A stretch of 13,326 nt of DNA from an uncultured Eubacteriales bacterium. Lineage in GTDB: Bacteria > Bacillota > Clostridia > Christensenellales > Borkfalkiaceae. A program made the position numbers and the translations under genes. Below, in pieces: positions 6,647 to 13,326 of the stretch; position 1 is the stretch's first letter, and each line of letters opens with the position of its first letter. The stretch is from assembly GCA_905210545.1 (NCBI GenBank), contig CAJLXC010000038.1:1-13326 (forward strand). Direction: 5' to 3'. The notes below the pieces were generated by a model. The model worked only from the letters and a program-made list of their open reading frames with translations. It ran no database searches and was not told the DNA's origin.

Positions 6647-9577
6647 TTATTTTATTTCTACGGTATAACTCACGACGGTTACGCTGCCCTGACTGTATTT
6701 AACTTCGTTGTCAACCGCGTCCGCTACGTAATAATATATCGTATACGTTCCCGCGGTTTCGGGAGTAAAGGTTCCGTCGGTTATTTTCTTTGCGGCAAAA
6801 TTCGGTCCTTTCACGAAAACGCAAACCGTTATTTCTTCTTTAGAACACGTGTTGTCGCTGTAATCTATTTCTGCTACGGTTATCTTTTCTCCGACCTTGC
6901 CGGAAGTCTTTTTGGTGTCTTCTTTTATCGTTACCGAAGGAGCTTCGAGATCGTAAACGTAAACGACGCACACGAGAGTCTGGCTCCTGCCCGAATAATC
7001 CGTGGCGGTATACGCTATCATATATTCGCCGTAGTTATCGAGAGAAATTTCGTAAGGCGCGACTTCCGCGTTGTATATTTCTTTGCCGCTCGTATCTTTC
7101 ACGGTGTTGCCCGCGTTTGTCACGGTTACGGTAAAGTTCTTTAATTCCGGCGAGATTACGTCAAACGCGATTGTTTCGGGCAACGTGAATTTTTCGCCTT
7201 TGTTTTTAAGTCCGCCGTTTTCGCCGAGACATTTGATTATAGGCTTGGTGGTATCTTTGGTAACGCTTTCGGCAAACGACTGCGCGCACACGTTTTTAAC
7301 AACGAACGCAAACCCGCTCGCGCCGACACTTTCAAAAGTAACTTTTACTCCGACTTTGCCGGAAGAAAATCCCTTGAACGCTCCGCCCGACAGATAGTTC
7401 GCTATGCTGAACTGTTTTCCGTCTACCGTAATGACCTGAGTACTCGGACGAAGCGAGAACTTGAACACGTCGTTGGAATTACCCGAAAACGCCGCGACAA
7501 GTTCGTTCATAGAACCGTCGTTTACGGCAAAGTATGCTTTGTTTGCGTTCTTTATAAACGAAAGTTTAACGGTTTCTTTGTCGTTTTCCGTATCGGTGAG
7601 ATAAAAGTTGACTTTGCCTATCGCGTTAAAGCCCTTTTCCGTGAGAAAGTCGAAAGAAAGGTCTTCCGCAACAAGAGAGTTTATGAATTCTATATACGAT
7701 TCGTCGTTATCGATAAGATAACGCGAACCCGAATTCTCCGAATATCCGACTACAACGTCGCCCGTGGGGATAAACAGCTTGTTTATATCGATAACTTCTC
7801 CCGTGCCGACGGTACGGGTGATTTTATAAACCTTGCGCGTTATGCTGCCCGCAAGCTTTCCGTCGTGTTTATACGAAAAAGTAACTTCGCCTTCTCTTTC
7901 CGGCGTATAAACGCCGTTCGTTATAGTACCGTTGTCTGCGGACACCTGCGTGTCTACGATTTTATAACCGCCGTTTCCGAAAGAATACGCGCCGACGGAA
8001 GTCAACCGATACGAATATTTTTTAGAACCGTCGCTTAAAATAAAGTTTTTATGAACAATCTTATCGAGATCTTCCGTAACGACGGGATTACCGTTTTCCG
8101 TCACCGTTACGTTATATTTTTGCGTCGCTTTCTGTCCGATAAAATCCTCAGCCGTTATTTCCACAACGTACGTTCCCGTTTTAAGCGGCGTAAACGCATT
8201 GTCTTTTACTTCGCATTTTTCGCCGTTGTTATACGTGACGGAAGCGGTTACGGAGATTTTACCCGTTCCGCCGGAAGGAATTGCCTTTGCAAGCGTAACC
8301 TTTTCACCCTGAACGGCGTTTTCCGTTTTACCTTCCAGGCCGAGTTCCAGGTTTCGCCCCTCTTTTACAACGGTCACGTCGACGGGTTTTTCAGACACGT
8401 CTCCGTAAGAATCGGTTGCAAAATAACAAATGGTATAAGTTCCTTCCGTTTTCGGAACAAACGCGTTGTCTTTTACTTCTACCACGGATCTGTTATCCGA
8501 ATAATAATTTTTATAGACTATTGCGTTTACGCTTACTTCGCCGTTTGCCTTATCGTAAGCCTTCGCGTCGAAAAGCGGATATTTGTAACCGACTTTGCCG
8601 ACGGGAACGTCGTTCTCGTCATAATCGACGGCAATCAGCGCGCCTATATCGTCGGTGACGTTTTTGCTTAAATCCGTGCCGGCGAATCCCTTTATTATAA
8701 AGTTTGCGGAAGAGCCTACGTATCTGTCTGCATAAACTTCTACGATTACTTCGCCCGTGGTAAATCCCTCGAACTGCGCAGCGGCTTTCGTGTCGCACGT
8801 CAGGGTATATTCCTGAAACGCGTCCGACTGATACACCACGCCGTAATCGTTGTCGTAATAAAAGCTGAACGCTTCTTTCGCTCTTGAAAGCTCGTTTTCA
8901 TAAACGACTTTACCCTTTGCCGACAAACCGGGTCTGCCCCAGAACGAGAAATGCGCGTCTTTTCCGTAAGTAATGCTTGCGTATTTTTGCGAATACATGC
9001 ATTCGTTGGTTTCGCTGCAAACGCTTACCATCGTATAAGAAATATAATCGCCGTCGCCGATTTCGTGATTTTTGAGTTTTAAGATAAGATATTTATCTTT
9101 ATCGTATACGTCGGTCAATTTAACGTTTATTCTCTTCATATCCAGCTGACCGACGGTAGTCGGCAGGCAGGACATAGTGATAAGCGGATTGTTTTTGGTA
9201 AGCTTTGCGAGATTCACCACTTTGTTAAAGATAAGCGAATCGTTGGGCTTAAGCGAAACGAGAAGACCGGTCACGTCTTCGTAAACGCCGCCTTCCTCTG
9301 CCGAATAGTTGAAATCAACTTCGTAATCGTCAAGCGTTACGTCTTTAACCAAACCGTTTTTAATATCGGAAAGATATTCGTTATAAGCCTTTGCCGTGCC
9401 GTATTCCGCAGAACCCGCGCCGCTGACGTAATAAAGCGGGCGTTCCGCCGCGCCGACGCCATCAGAAGCGTCGTGCAAAGCGAATGCGAGCGACGAGCCT
9501 ACGCACAGCGCGCACAAAACAAGATTCAAAAAAATCATTAACGCTTTGCGCGGTAAAAATCTTTTCTTAGTTATCAT
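6647..9577 (-). CDS. Large secreted protein, 976 aa, with two LamG-like modules and Ig-like repeats
   Basis: This is a probable extracellular multi-domain protein. The N-terminus is basic (MITKKRFLPRK), then hydrophobic to about residue 33, with an AFA motif (31-33) for Sec cleavage. Residues about 100-303 and 600-770 look like two copies of a LamG/concanavalin-like beta-sandwich. They share LTD-x-x-x-DK strands (154-160 and 660-667) and an F-x-GF-x-x-G-x-V-x-V strand (269-280 and 734-745). Ig-like modules with the ending G-T-Y-x-x-x-x-x-A-x-D occur at about 305-405 (GTYTI 379), 406-495 (GTYVV 468), 775-876 (GEYMI 850) and 877-968 (GTYTI 943); a weaker one spans 496-590. No sortase signal, lipobox or terminal membrane helix is seen, so attachment is unexplained. 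ATG at 9577 overlaps the permease stop by four bases (ATGA), with TAGGAGG about ten bases upstream. Coupling to the importer suggests glycan capture, which is inferred. Confidence 0.85.
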   Translation of the reverse strand: MITKKRFLPRKALMIFLNLVLCALCVGSSLAFALHDASDGVGAAERPLYYVSGAGSAEYGTAKAYNEYLSDIKNGLVKDVTLDDYEVDFNYSAEEGGVYEDVTGLLVSLKPNDSLIFNKVVNLAKLTKNNPLITMSCLPTTVGQLDMKRINVKLTDVYDKDKYLILKLKNHEIGDGDYISYTMVSVCSETNECMYSQKYASITYGKDAHFSFWGRPGLSAKGKVVYENELSRAKEAFSFYYDNDYGVVYQSDAFQEYTLTCDTKAAAQFEGFTTGEVIVEVYADRYVGSSANFIIKGFAGTDLSKNVTDDIGALIAVDYDENDVPVGKVGYKYPLFDAKAYDKANGEVSVNAIVYKNYYSDNRSVVEVKDNAFVPKTEGTYTICYFATDSYGDVSEKPVDVTVVKEGRNLELGLEGKTENAVQGEKVTLAKAIPSGGTGKISVTASVTYNNGEKCEVKDNAFTPLKTGTYVVEITAEDFIGQKATQKYNVTVTENGNPVVTEDLDKIVHKNFILSDGSKKYSYRLTSVGAYSFGNGGYKIVDTQVSADNGTITNGVYTPEREGEVTFSYKHDGKLAGSITRKVYKITRTVGTGEVIDINKLFIPTGDVVVGYSENSGSRYLIDNDESYIEFINSLVAEDLSFDFLTEKGFNAIGKVNFYLTDTENDKETVKLSFIKNANKAYFAVNDGSMNELVAAFSGNSNDVFKFSLRPSTQVITVDGKQFSIANYLSGGAFKGFSSGKVGVKVTFESVGASGFAFVVKNVCAQSFAESVTKDTTKPIIKCLGENGGLKNKGEKFTLPETIAFDVISPELKNFTVTVTNAGNTVKDTSGKEIYNAEVAPYEISLDNYGEYMIAYTATDYSGRSQTLVCVVYVYDLEAPSVTIKEDTKKTSGKVGEKITVAEIDYSDNTCSKEEITVCVFVKGPNFAAKKITDGTFTPETAGTYTIYYYVADAVDNEVKYSQGSVTVVSYTVEIK

Positions 9578-10452
9578 CCTTTAATTCCTCCTACAGATAA
9601 ATTAGTCATAATTCTGCTCTGGAAAAAGCAGAAAACAATTAAAACAGGCAACAAAACCAAAAATGCACCCGTGAGCTGCATCGGTACGGAAAACGTGTCG
9701 TTGCTCGTATTAATTTTTGTGAAATAAAACAACCCGTATGCGATAGTCGGTTTATCGGGTATATACAAAAGCGGAGTCTGATAATCGTTCCAGAGACCGA
9801 TAAGTCTTAAAAGAAAAACCGTCGCGAATATGTTTTTCGCAAGAGGTATCATTATTCTTGACATTACCGAAAACTCCGAAGCTCCGTCTATCTCGGCGGC
9901 TTCCATATACGCGTCGGGGATTCCGCAGAACGCATCGTAGAAAACGAGAAAATGAATTCCCGTCTGGAAATGCGCGGACATTATCCACATACCCCATATG
10001 GTATCGTAAATTCCGAGCGAGGAAGCCAGCTGCAACGACGCAGGAGTGCTGCCGACTATGGGGAGCGACATGGTAACCAGAACCACGGTTACGACCACCG
10101 CGCTTAAAGTGTATCTGAACTTGGCGCACATATAAGCAACCACGCAGGAAACGAGAGTGCTTAAAAACGCGCAACCGCCCGCGTATAAAATCGTGTTAAG
10201 ATACATTTCGGGAATCTTCACCGTCTGTGTGTTTTTATAAACGCCGACTTTTATAGATTTGAACGCTTTTACGTAGTTGGAAAAATACCAGCCTTCTTCC
10301 GGAAAGCCCGTTTTGTTGTAAGAGTACTCGAACGGATCTTTTACGGAAGTCATAAGCCCCCAGCTTATCATAAACGCCATAGACAAAAAGTAAACGGCAA
10401 GAAAAATAAATATAATAATGAAAACCCAGTTGTTTTTAAGAAATTTTTTCAT
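9574..10452 (-). CDS. Carbohydrate ABC importer permease, MalG/LplC type, 292 aa
   Basis: This is an integral membrane subunit of an ABC sugar importer. Six hydrophobic segments lie at about residues 8-35, 86-110, 117-140, 150-172, 205-222 and 258-279. The cytoplasmic EAA loop that docks the ATPase is intact at 184-204 (EAAEIDGAS, ending in IMIPLAK). The C-terminus MTNLSVGGIKG matches the conserved tail of MalG-type subunits. I choose ATG at 10452: it has GAGGTG at 10457-10462 and gives the usual MKKFLK start. A longer frame from TTG at 10464 would overlap the upstream gene by four bases but has no good ribosome-binding site. The gene lies eight bases beyond the upstream permease stop, and its own TGA overlaps the next gene's ATG. 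No ATPase gene occurs in the window. Confidence 0.92.
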   Translation of the reverse strand: MKKFLKNNWVFIIIFIFLAVYFLSMAFMISWGLMTSVKDPFEYSYNKTGFPEEGWYFSNYVKAFKSIKVGVYKNTQTVKIPEMYLNTILYAGGCAFLSTLVSCVVAYMCAKFRYTLSAVVVTVVLVTMSLPIVGSTPASLQLASSLGIYDTIWGMWIMSAHFQTGIHFLVFYDAFCGIPDAYMEAAEIDGASEFSVMSRIMIPLAKNIFATVFLLRLIGLWNDYQTPLLYIPDKPTIAYGLFYFTKINTSNDTFSVPMQLTGAFLVLLPVLIVFCFFQSRIMTNLSVGGIKG

Positions 10453-10456
10453 CTTG

Positions 10457-10462
10457 CACCTC
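10457..10462 (-). promoter_or_regulatory. Ribosome-binding site that decides the second permease's start
   Basis: GAGGTG on the minus strand overlaps the TGA stop of the upstream permease and lies four bases before ATG 10452 (six bases counted from GAGG). It supports that ATG over the TTG at 10464 and suggests reinitiation by ribosomes ending on the first permease. Confidence 0.55.
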
Positions 10463-11390
10463 AATTAACGCTCGGTCCTATTTTTCTCATAAGCCATTTA
10501 ACCGCAAACACGACGGGAACGGTAACAAGCGTCAGCATTAACCCGAAAGCGGAAAGCAACGGGTATTCCGTAATACTTGCGCTCGCCGTTTTTTCGTACA
10601 GATAATAACCTATCGTATAAAGGCTTATGTTTGCCTGCGTTCCGTAAAAGCTGTACAAGTTCATCTGCTCGGTAAACAACGCGGCGAGTCCTACGATAAA
10701 AAACGTTACGAACGTGGAATATATCAACGGGAAGATAATATAAATAAATTCCCTGAGTCCCGTCGCGCCGTCAAGCTTGGCGGCTTCCGTAACGGAAACG
10801 TCTATCGCTGCCATACTTCCGTTGTAAATAAGAATAGACGTGCCGAAACCCACCCATATTCTGTAAAAATTGAGAACCGCAAACGCGCTTTTCCCGGAAA
10901 GAAGAGGCTGAATTTCCGCGCCGAAAACCGATAATACGTATCTCGGCAACGCGTCCTCCGCCATATTGTTGAACATTATGGCGAGAACGAGCGGAGAAAT
11001 AATCGAAGGAACGAACAGCATAATTCTGAAAAACGTGCTGCCGGCTTTCTTTTTGTAAATATAAAACGAAAAGAACAAAGCGAGAAGCGACGAAACGACC
11101 GCGCTTACCAGATACGTGATAAAAGAATTTTTAAACGCGTATCTGAACACGGCATCCGTTTTAATCAGCGTTATACAATCGGAAAACTGTTTAAAGCCTA
11201 TCCAGGCATACCCTTTTCCTTCAAAGTCGTATTCCTTGAACGCAAGCAAAATAGAATTTATGTTTACGCCGATATAAAAAATAGAAAACTGAATTATAGG
11301 GTACGCCATTACCAGAATGTAAAAGATTAGCTTTTTTCTGCTTCTGGACATTACTTTTTTTGGTTCGATTTTTTCGGTATTCGTTTCCAT
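10461..11390 (-). CDS. Carbohydrate ABC importer permease, MalF/LplB type, 309 aa
   Basis: This is the first membrane subunit of the importer. A basic N-terminus (KKVMSRSRKK) precedes six hydrophobic segments at about residues 20-43, 89-112, 121-140, 170-190, 218-238 and 277-298. The EAA loop is intact at 202-222 (EAAKLDGATG, ending in IIFPLI), including the conserved Gly and Pro that contact the ATPase. Length is typical of the family. ATG at 11390 is chosen, with AAAGAG about five bases upstream; a GTG two codons earlier (11396) has a GGAG nine bases upstream and is an equally possible start. The gene follows the binding-protein gene after 40 bases containing a stem-loop, and the next permease follows eight bases past its stop. 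Together they form the usual binding protein, permease, permease order. The imported sugar is not evident. Confidence 0.92.
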   Translation of the reverse strand: METNTEKIEPKKVMSRSRKKLIFYILVMAYPIIQFSIFYIGVNINSILLAFKEYDFEGKGYAWIGFKQFSDCITLIKTDAVFRYAFKNSFITYLVSAVVSSLLALFFSFYIYKKKAGSTFFRIMLFVPSIISPLVLAIMFNNMAEDALPRYVLSVFGAEIQPLLSGKSAFAVLNFYRIWVGFGTSILIYNGSMAAIDVSVTEAAKLDGATGLREFIYIIFPLIYSTFVTFFIVGLAALFTEQMNLYSFYGTQANISLYTIGYYLYEKTASASITEYPLLSAFGLMLTLVTVPVVFAVKWLMRKIGPSVN

Positions 11391-11419
11391 CGTCACTCTT
11401 TAGCACTCCGTAAGTAAGG

Positions 11420-11439
11420 TTTTCCTGTCATCAGGAAAA
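11420..11439 (-). promoter_or_regulatory. Intercistronic stem-loop after the binding-protein gene
   Basis: TTTTCCTG (11420-11427) pairs perfectly with CAGGAAAA (11432-11439) around a four-base loop. On the transcript it covers the last sense codons and the TGA stop of the binding-protein gene. No T-run follows on the minus strand, so it is not a classic terminator. In importer operons such structures are known to protect the 3' end of the binding-protein message and raise its level over the permeases; that role is inferred here from position. The stem is short and only moderately stable. Confidence 0.45.
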
Positions 11440-13140
11440 ATATTTATTGAATTGCGCTTTCCACGCAGACGGACTTCTCTTTTCGCAAATCTTATTGAAA
11501 ACCTGCAGAGCGGTTTTGCCGTCTTTTAACGGAACGAGCGCATAAGTATCGTACTCGGAAGAATATCTATACGAAAAATACGATTGATTCTGCAAATACA
11601 AAGGATTATCCGAAACCATATAAACCACGTCGGTGTTTTCGGATTCTTTCAGGTCTACTATGGATTTTGCATAATTAGACAGAGAATCCGTTGCGGAAAC
11701 GTCGTATTTGATAGCTCTTCTTACGCCGGATATCTGCGTAAACTTATCAAGGCTTTCATCCGTATAGCAGAACATTAAAAACTTCTTGGCGAGGTCTACC
11801 TTTTCGGAAGCGATTTTCGAACTGATAAACGCGATATTACCGAGTTCTTCGACCGTGGTGCATTTTGTACCGACAAGTTCTTCGCTTACTTTAGGAACGG
11901 GCATATACGCATATCTGCAATCCGCCGCACTCTTTCCGTATTTTTTCACTCTGTCGAAAACGCCGTAATCCTTAGCTTCGTTTTCCCAGTAGGTGCCCTC
12001 TACGAGCATCGCTATCGGTTTGCCGTTCTGATTGAATTTCTGATCGAATTCGCTCAGAACGTAGTCGATTTGCGCCTGAGTGTGAGAATGTGCGTTGGAA
12101 TTTAAGTTCGCGCTGTAATAATCCGTATCGGAAAGCATTCTCTCTACGAATTTAAGAGAATAATAATATCCCGCGGATTTAAAAGCAAGATATCCGTTTT
12201 CGTTGTTTATTTCGGTCGCAGGTTCAAATTCCACGACGTCGCCGTTTACCTGTTTAACGATATGCGTTAAAGTTCCGTTAAAATCGAAAGCGGTTTTAAC
12301 CTCGCTTCCTTCGTAGTCCGCATATAATGCGCTGAGCAAATAGCCCATATAAGCTTTACCGAACTGACCGGACCATATAAACGGCGTTACGTCGGACTTC
12401 ATCTTGTCGCAAAGAACGAAAAATTCGTCGTAAGTCGCGGGAAGACCGTCGTCATAATTGCCGTATTTTCCGTCAGGACCTGCGGATCTAACGCCGTTCT
12501 CGCCGGTATACTTATATCCCGTAAAACTGCCCTCCGCCTTGTCAGCGTTGTTGCTCTGCGTAAACACACAGAATTCGCTCGGGCAACCGCCTTTTGCGAA
12601 AAACAATTCGTAATCGTTGAAAATATTTACGTTATAAGTAAGCCCGCCGAAACTTTCGTAATGCGGAAGAGCATAATATTTACCGTCCATTTTAAAATAG
12701 GATTTCTGCTGATCCGTAAGCTTACTCTCTATCGTCTTGCCGTCTGCATTTTGTTCCGTCACAACGGAAGAAATGTCAAGAACGTAATCCGACAATACCA
12801 TATCGTATAGTTTGGATTTATCGGTGAAAAAAATCTCGTCCGAAGTCGTGCCTAATTCGGTAAACAACGCTTCTCCGTCTTTTTTCTGATCGTTTATTCT
12901 CACTTCTACCCCGACCTTACCGTTTACGCCCTGATAATCGGAATAAGCCGCCTCGAATCTCGTTTTTACGTCGTAAAGCCAAGCGTTGCCTACGCCGCCG
13001 AGATAATGATTTATCTCGAGCTGAGTTTTAGTAGGATCGATATCTTTATCTTTTTCGTCGCCGCAACCGACAAACGAGAGCGCGCCAAGTCCGACCACGC
13101 AAGCCAGAATCAGGTTAAGTGCTTTTGTTATTTTTTTCAT
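11431..13140 (-). CDS. Extracellular solute-binding lipoprotein of a carbohydrate ABC importer, 569 aa
   Basis: This is the substrate-capturing subunit, anchored outside the membrane and delivering its ligand to the two permeases encoded next. Residues 1-25 form a lipoprotein signal with Cys26 (SFVGC) as the lipid site; Phe at -3 is slightly atypical. An acidic linker follows (DEKDKDIDPTK). The fold is the large type of sugar-binding protein: early strand LEINHYLGG (41-49), ligand-side YYALPHYESFGGLTYN (155-170), and MLVEGTYWENEAKD (378-391), a stretch typical of this family in Clostridia. Residues 221-232 (GPDGKYGNYDDG) form an acidic loop that could bind calcium. At 569 residues it is longer than the roughly 400-450 usual for sugar-binding proteins, as in LplA-like members. 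ATG at 13140 has an AGAGG site eight bases upstream. It is the first gene of the operon, behind a candidate promoter. Oligosaccharide binding is inferred; the ligand is unknown. Confidence 0.92.
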   Translation of the reverse strand: MKKITKALNLILACVVGLGALSFVGCGDEKDKDIDPTKTQLEINHYLGGVGNAWLYDVKTRFEAAYSDYQGVNGKVGVEVRINDQKKDGEALFTELGTTSDEIFFTDKSKLYDMVLSDYVLDISSVVTEQNADGKTIESKLTDQQKSYFKMDGKYYALPHYESFGGLTYNVNIFNDYELFFAKGGCPSEFCVFTQSNNADKAEGSFTGYKYTGENGVRSAGPDGKYGNYDDGLPATYDEFFVLCDKMKSDVTPFIWSGQFGKAYMGYLLSALYADYEGSEVKTAFDFNGTLTHIVKQVNGDVVEFEPATEINNENGYLAFKSAGYYYSLKFVERMLSDTDYYSANLNSNAHSHTQAQIDYVLSEFDQKFNQNGKPIAMLVEGTYWENEAKDYGVFDRVKKYGKSAADCRYAYMPVPKVSEELVGTKCTTVEELGNIAFISSKIASEKVDLAKKFLMFCYTDESLDKFTQISGVRRAIKYDVSATDSLSNYAKSIVDLKESENTDVVYMVSDNPLYLQNQSYFSYRYSSEYDTYALVPLKDGKTALQVFNKICEKRSPSAWKAQFNKYFS

Positions 13141-13166
13141 TACTATACCTCTGATTTTTTTCTTTT

Positions 13167-13196
13167 ATTATGCACCAAAACACGATATTTGTTCAA
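13167..13196 (-). promoter_or_regulatory. Candidate housekeeping promoter of the operon
   Basis: On the minus strand, TTGAAC (13191-13196) and CATAAT (13167-13172) are separated by 18 bases, resembling -35 TTGACA and -10 TATAAT. Transcription would begin near 13160, leaving a leader of about 20 bases before ATG 13140. The surrounding bases are very AT-rich, so chance matches are likely. A second GCATAATAAA lies upstream near 13234-13243. Confidence 0.45.
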
Positions 13197-13290
13197 TACA
13201 AAAAACTAAACATATATGGACAAAATTTTTTTATTTATTATGCGTGTTTTTTCGGATTTTAATTCATTAAATGTAATTTATGTAAAAAAC

Positions 13291-13326
13291 AAGCGGAAAA
13301 CGCGTAAAAATACGCGTTTTCCGCTT
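13291..13326 (-). terminator. Intrinsic terminator of the neighbouring gene to the right
   Basis: AAGCGGAAAACGCGTA (13291-13306) is the exact reverse complement of 13311-13326, with a four-base AAAA loop. On the minus strand the hairpin is followed by GTTTTTTA (13283-13290), giving the U-run of an intrinsic terminator. It would end a minus-strand gene just outside the window and so isolate the operon that begins at 13140. The stem may extend past the window edge. Confidence 0.75.

Noticed and set aside
6623..7144. Plus-strand open frame of 173 codons
   Set aside because: Overlaps the ends of two convincing minus-strand genes and has the same mirrored composition as the other antisense frames.
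8051..8671. Plus-strand open frame of 206 codons
   Set aside because: Antisense to the Ig-like repeats of the 976-residue gene; Phe/Arg-rich shadow of the true frame with no domain signal.
10453..10464. TTG start for the second permease at 10464
   Set aside because: ATG at 10452 has a well-placed GAGGTG site and gives a typical N-terminus; the TTG has no comparable site.

Overview
The window reads as part of a chromosome from a gut-type Clostridia member (Bacillota), possibly one of the uncultured Christensenellales-like lineages. This is inferred from strong AGGAGG ribosome-binding sites, Gram-positive-style lipoprotein signals, a carbohydrate ABC importer with no ATPase of its own, and large Ig-like surface proteins. 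No marker gene fixes the taxonomy. Every gene I accept lies on the minus strand, so the window is transcribed from right to left.

Layout in transcription order. At the right edge, a perfect 16-bp hairpin followed on the minus strand by a T-run (13291-13326) probably ends the neighbouring gene outside the window. A candidate promoter (13167-13196) then precedes what looks like one operon of about 13 kb: a solute-binding lipoprotein (11431-13140), two importer permeases (10461-11390 and 9574-10452), a 976-residue secreted protein with LamG-like and Ig-like domains (6647-9577), a DUF4838-type glycosidase-like lipoprotein (4695-6635), a 785-residue lipoprotein with BIG2, FN3-like and jelly-roll-like domains (2333-4690), a 41-codon small ORF (2160-2285), and a 650-residue secreted protein (208-2160). 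Gaps between genes run from a 4-base overlap to 47 bases. An 8-bp stem-loop overlaps the stop codon of the binding-protein gene. No other clear promoter or terminator interrupts the set.

The left 207 bases are non-coding. They hold a very stable GC-rich hairpin just after the last gene, and two inverted copies plus a third partial copy of a dispersed palindromic repeat of the TGTCATTGCGAGG...GTGGCAATC type.

Working model (inference): the binding protein and permeases import an oligosaccharide, powered by a shared ATPase encoded elsewhere. The DUF4838 lipoprotein would process or bind a glycan at the cell surface. The three large beta-sandwich proteins would capture glycan or adhere. The substrate cannot be read from the sequence. 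The least explained parts are the small ORF translationally coupled to the last surface protein, a jelly-roll motif shared four times by the last two large proteins, and the duplicated LamG-like module in the 976-residue protein.
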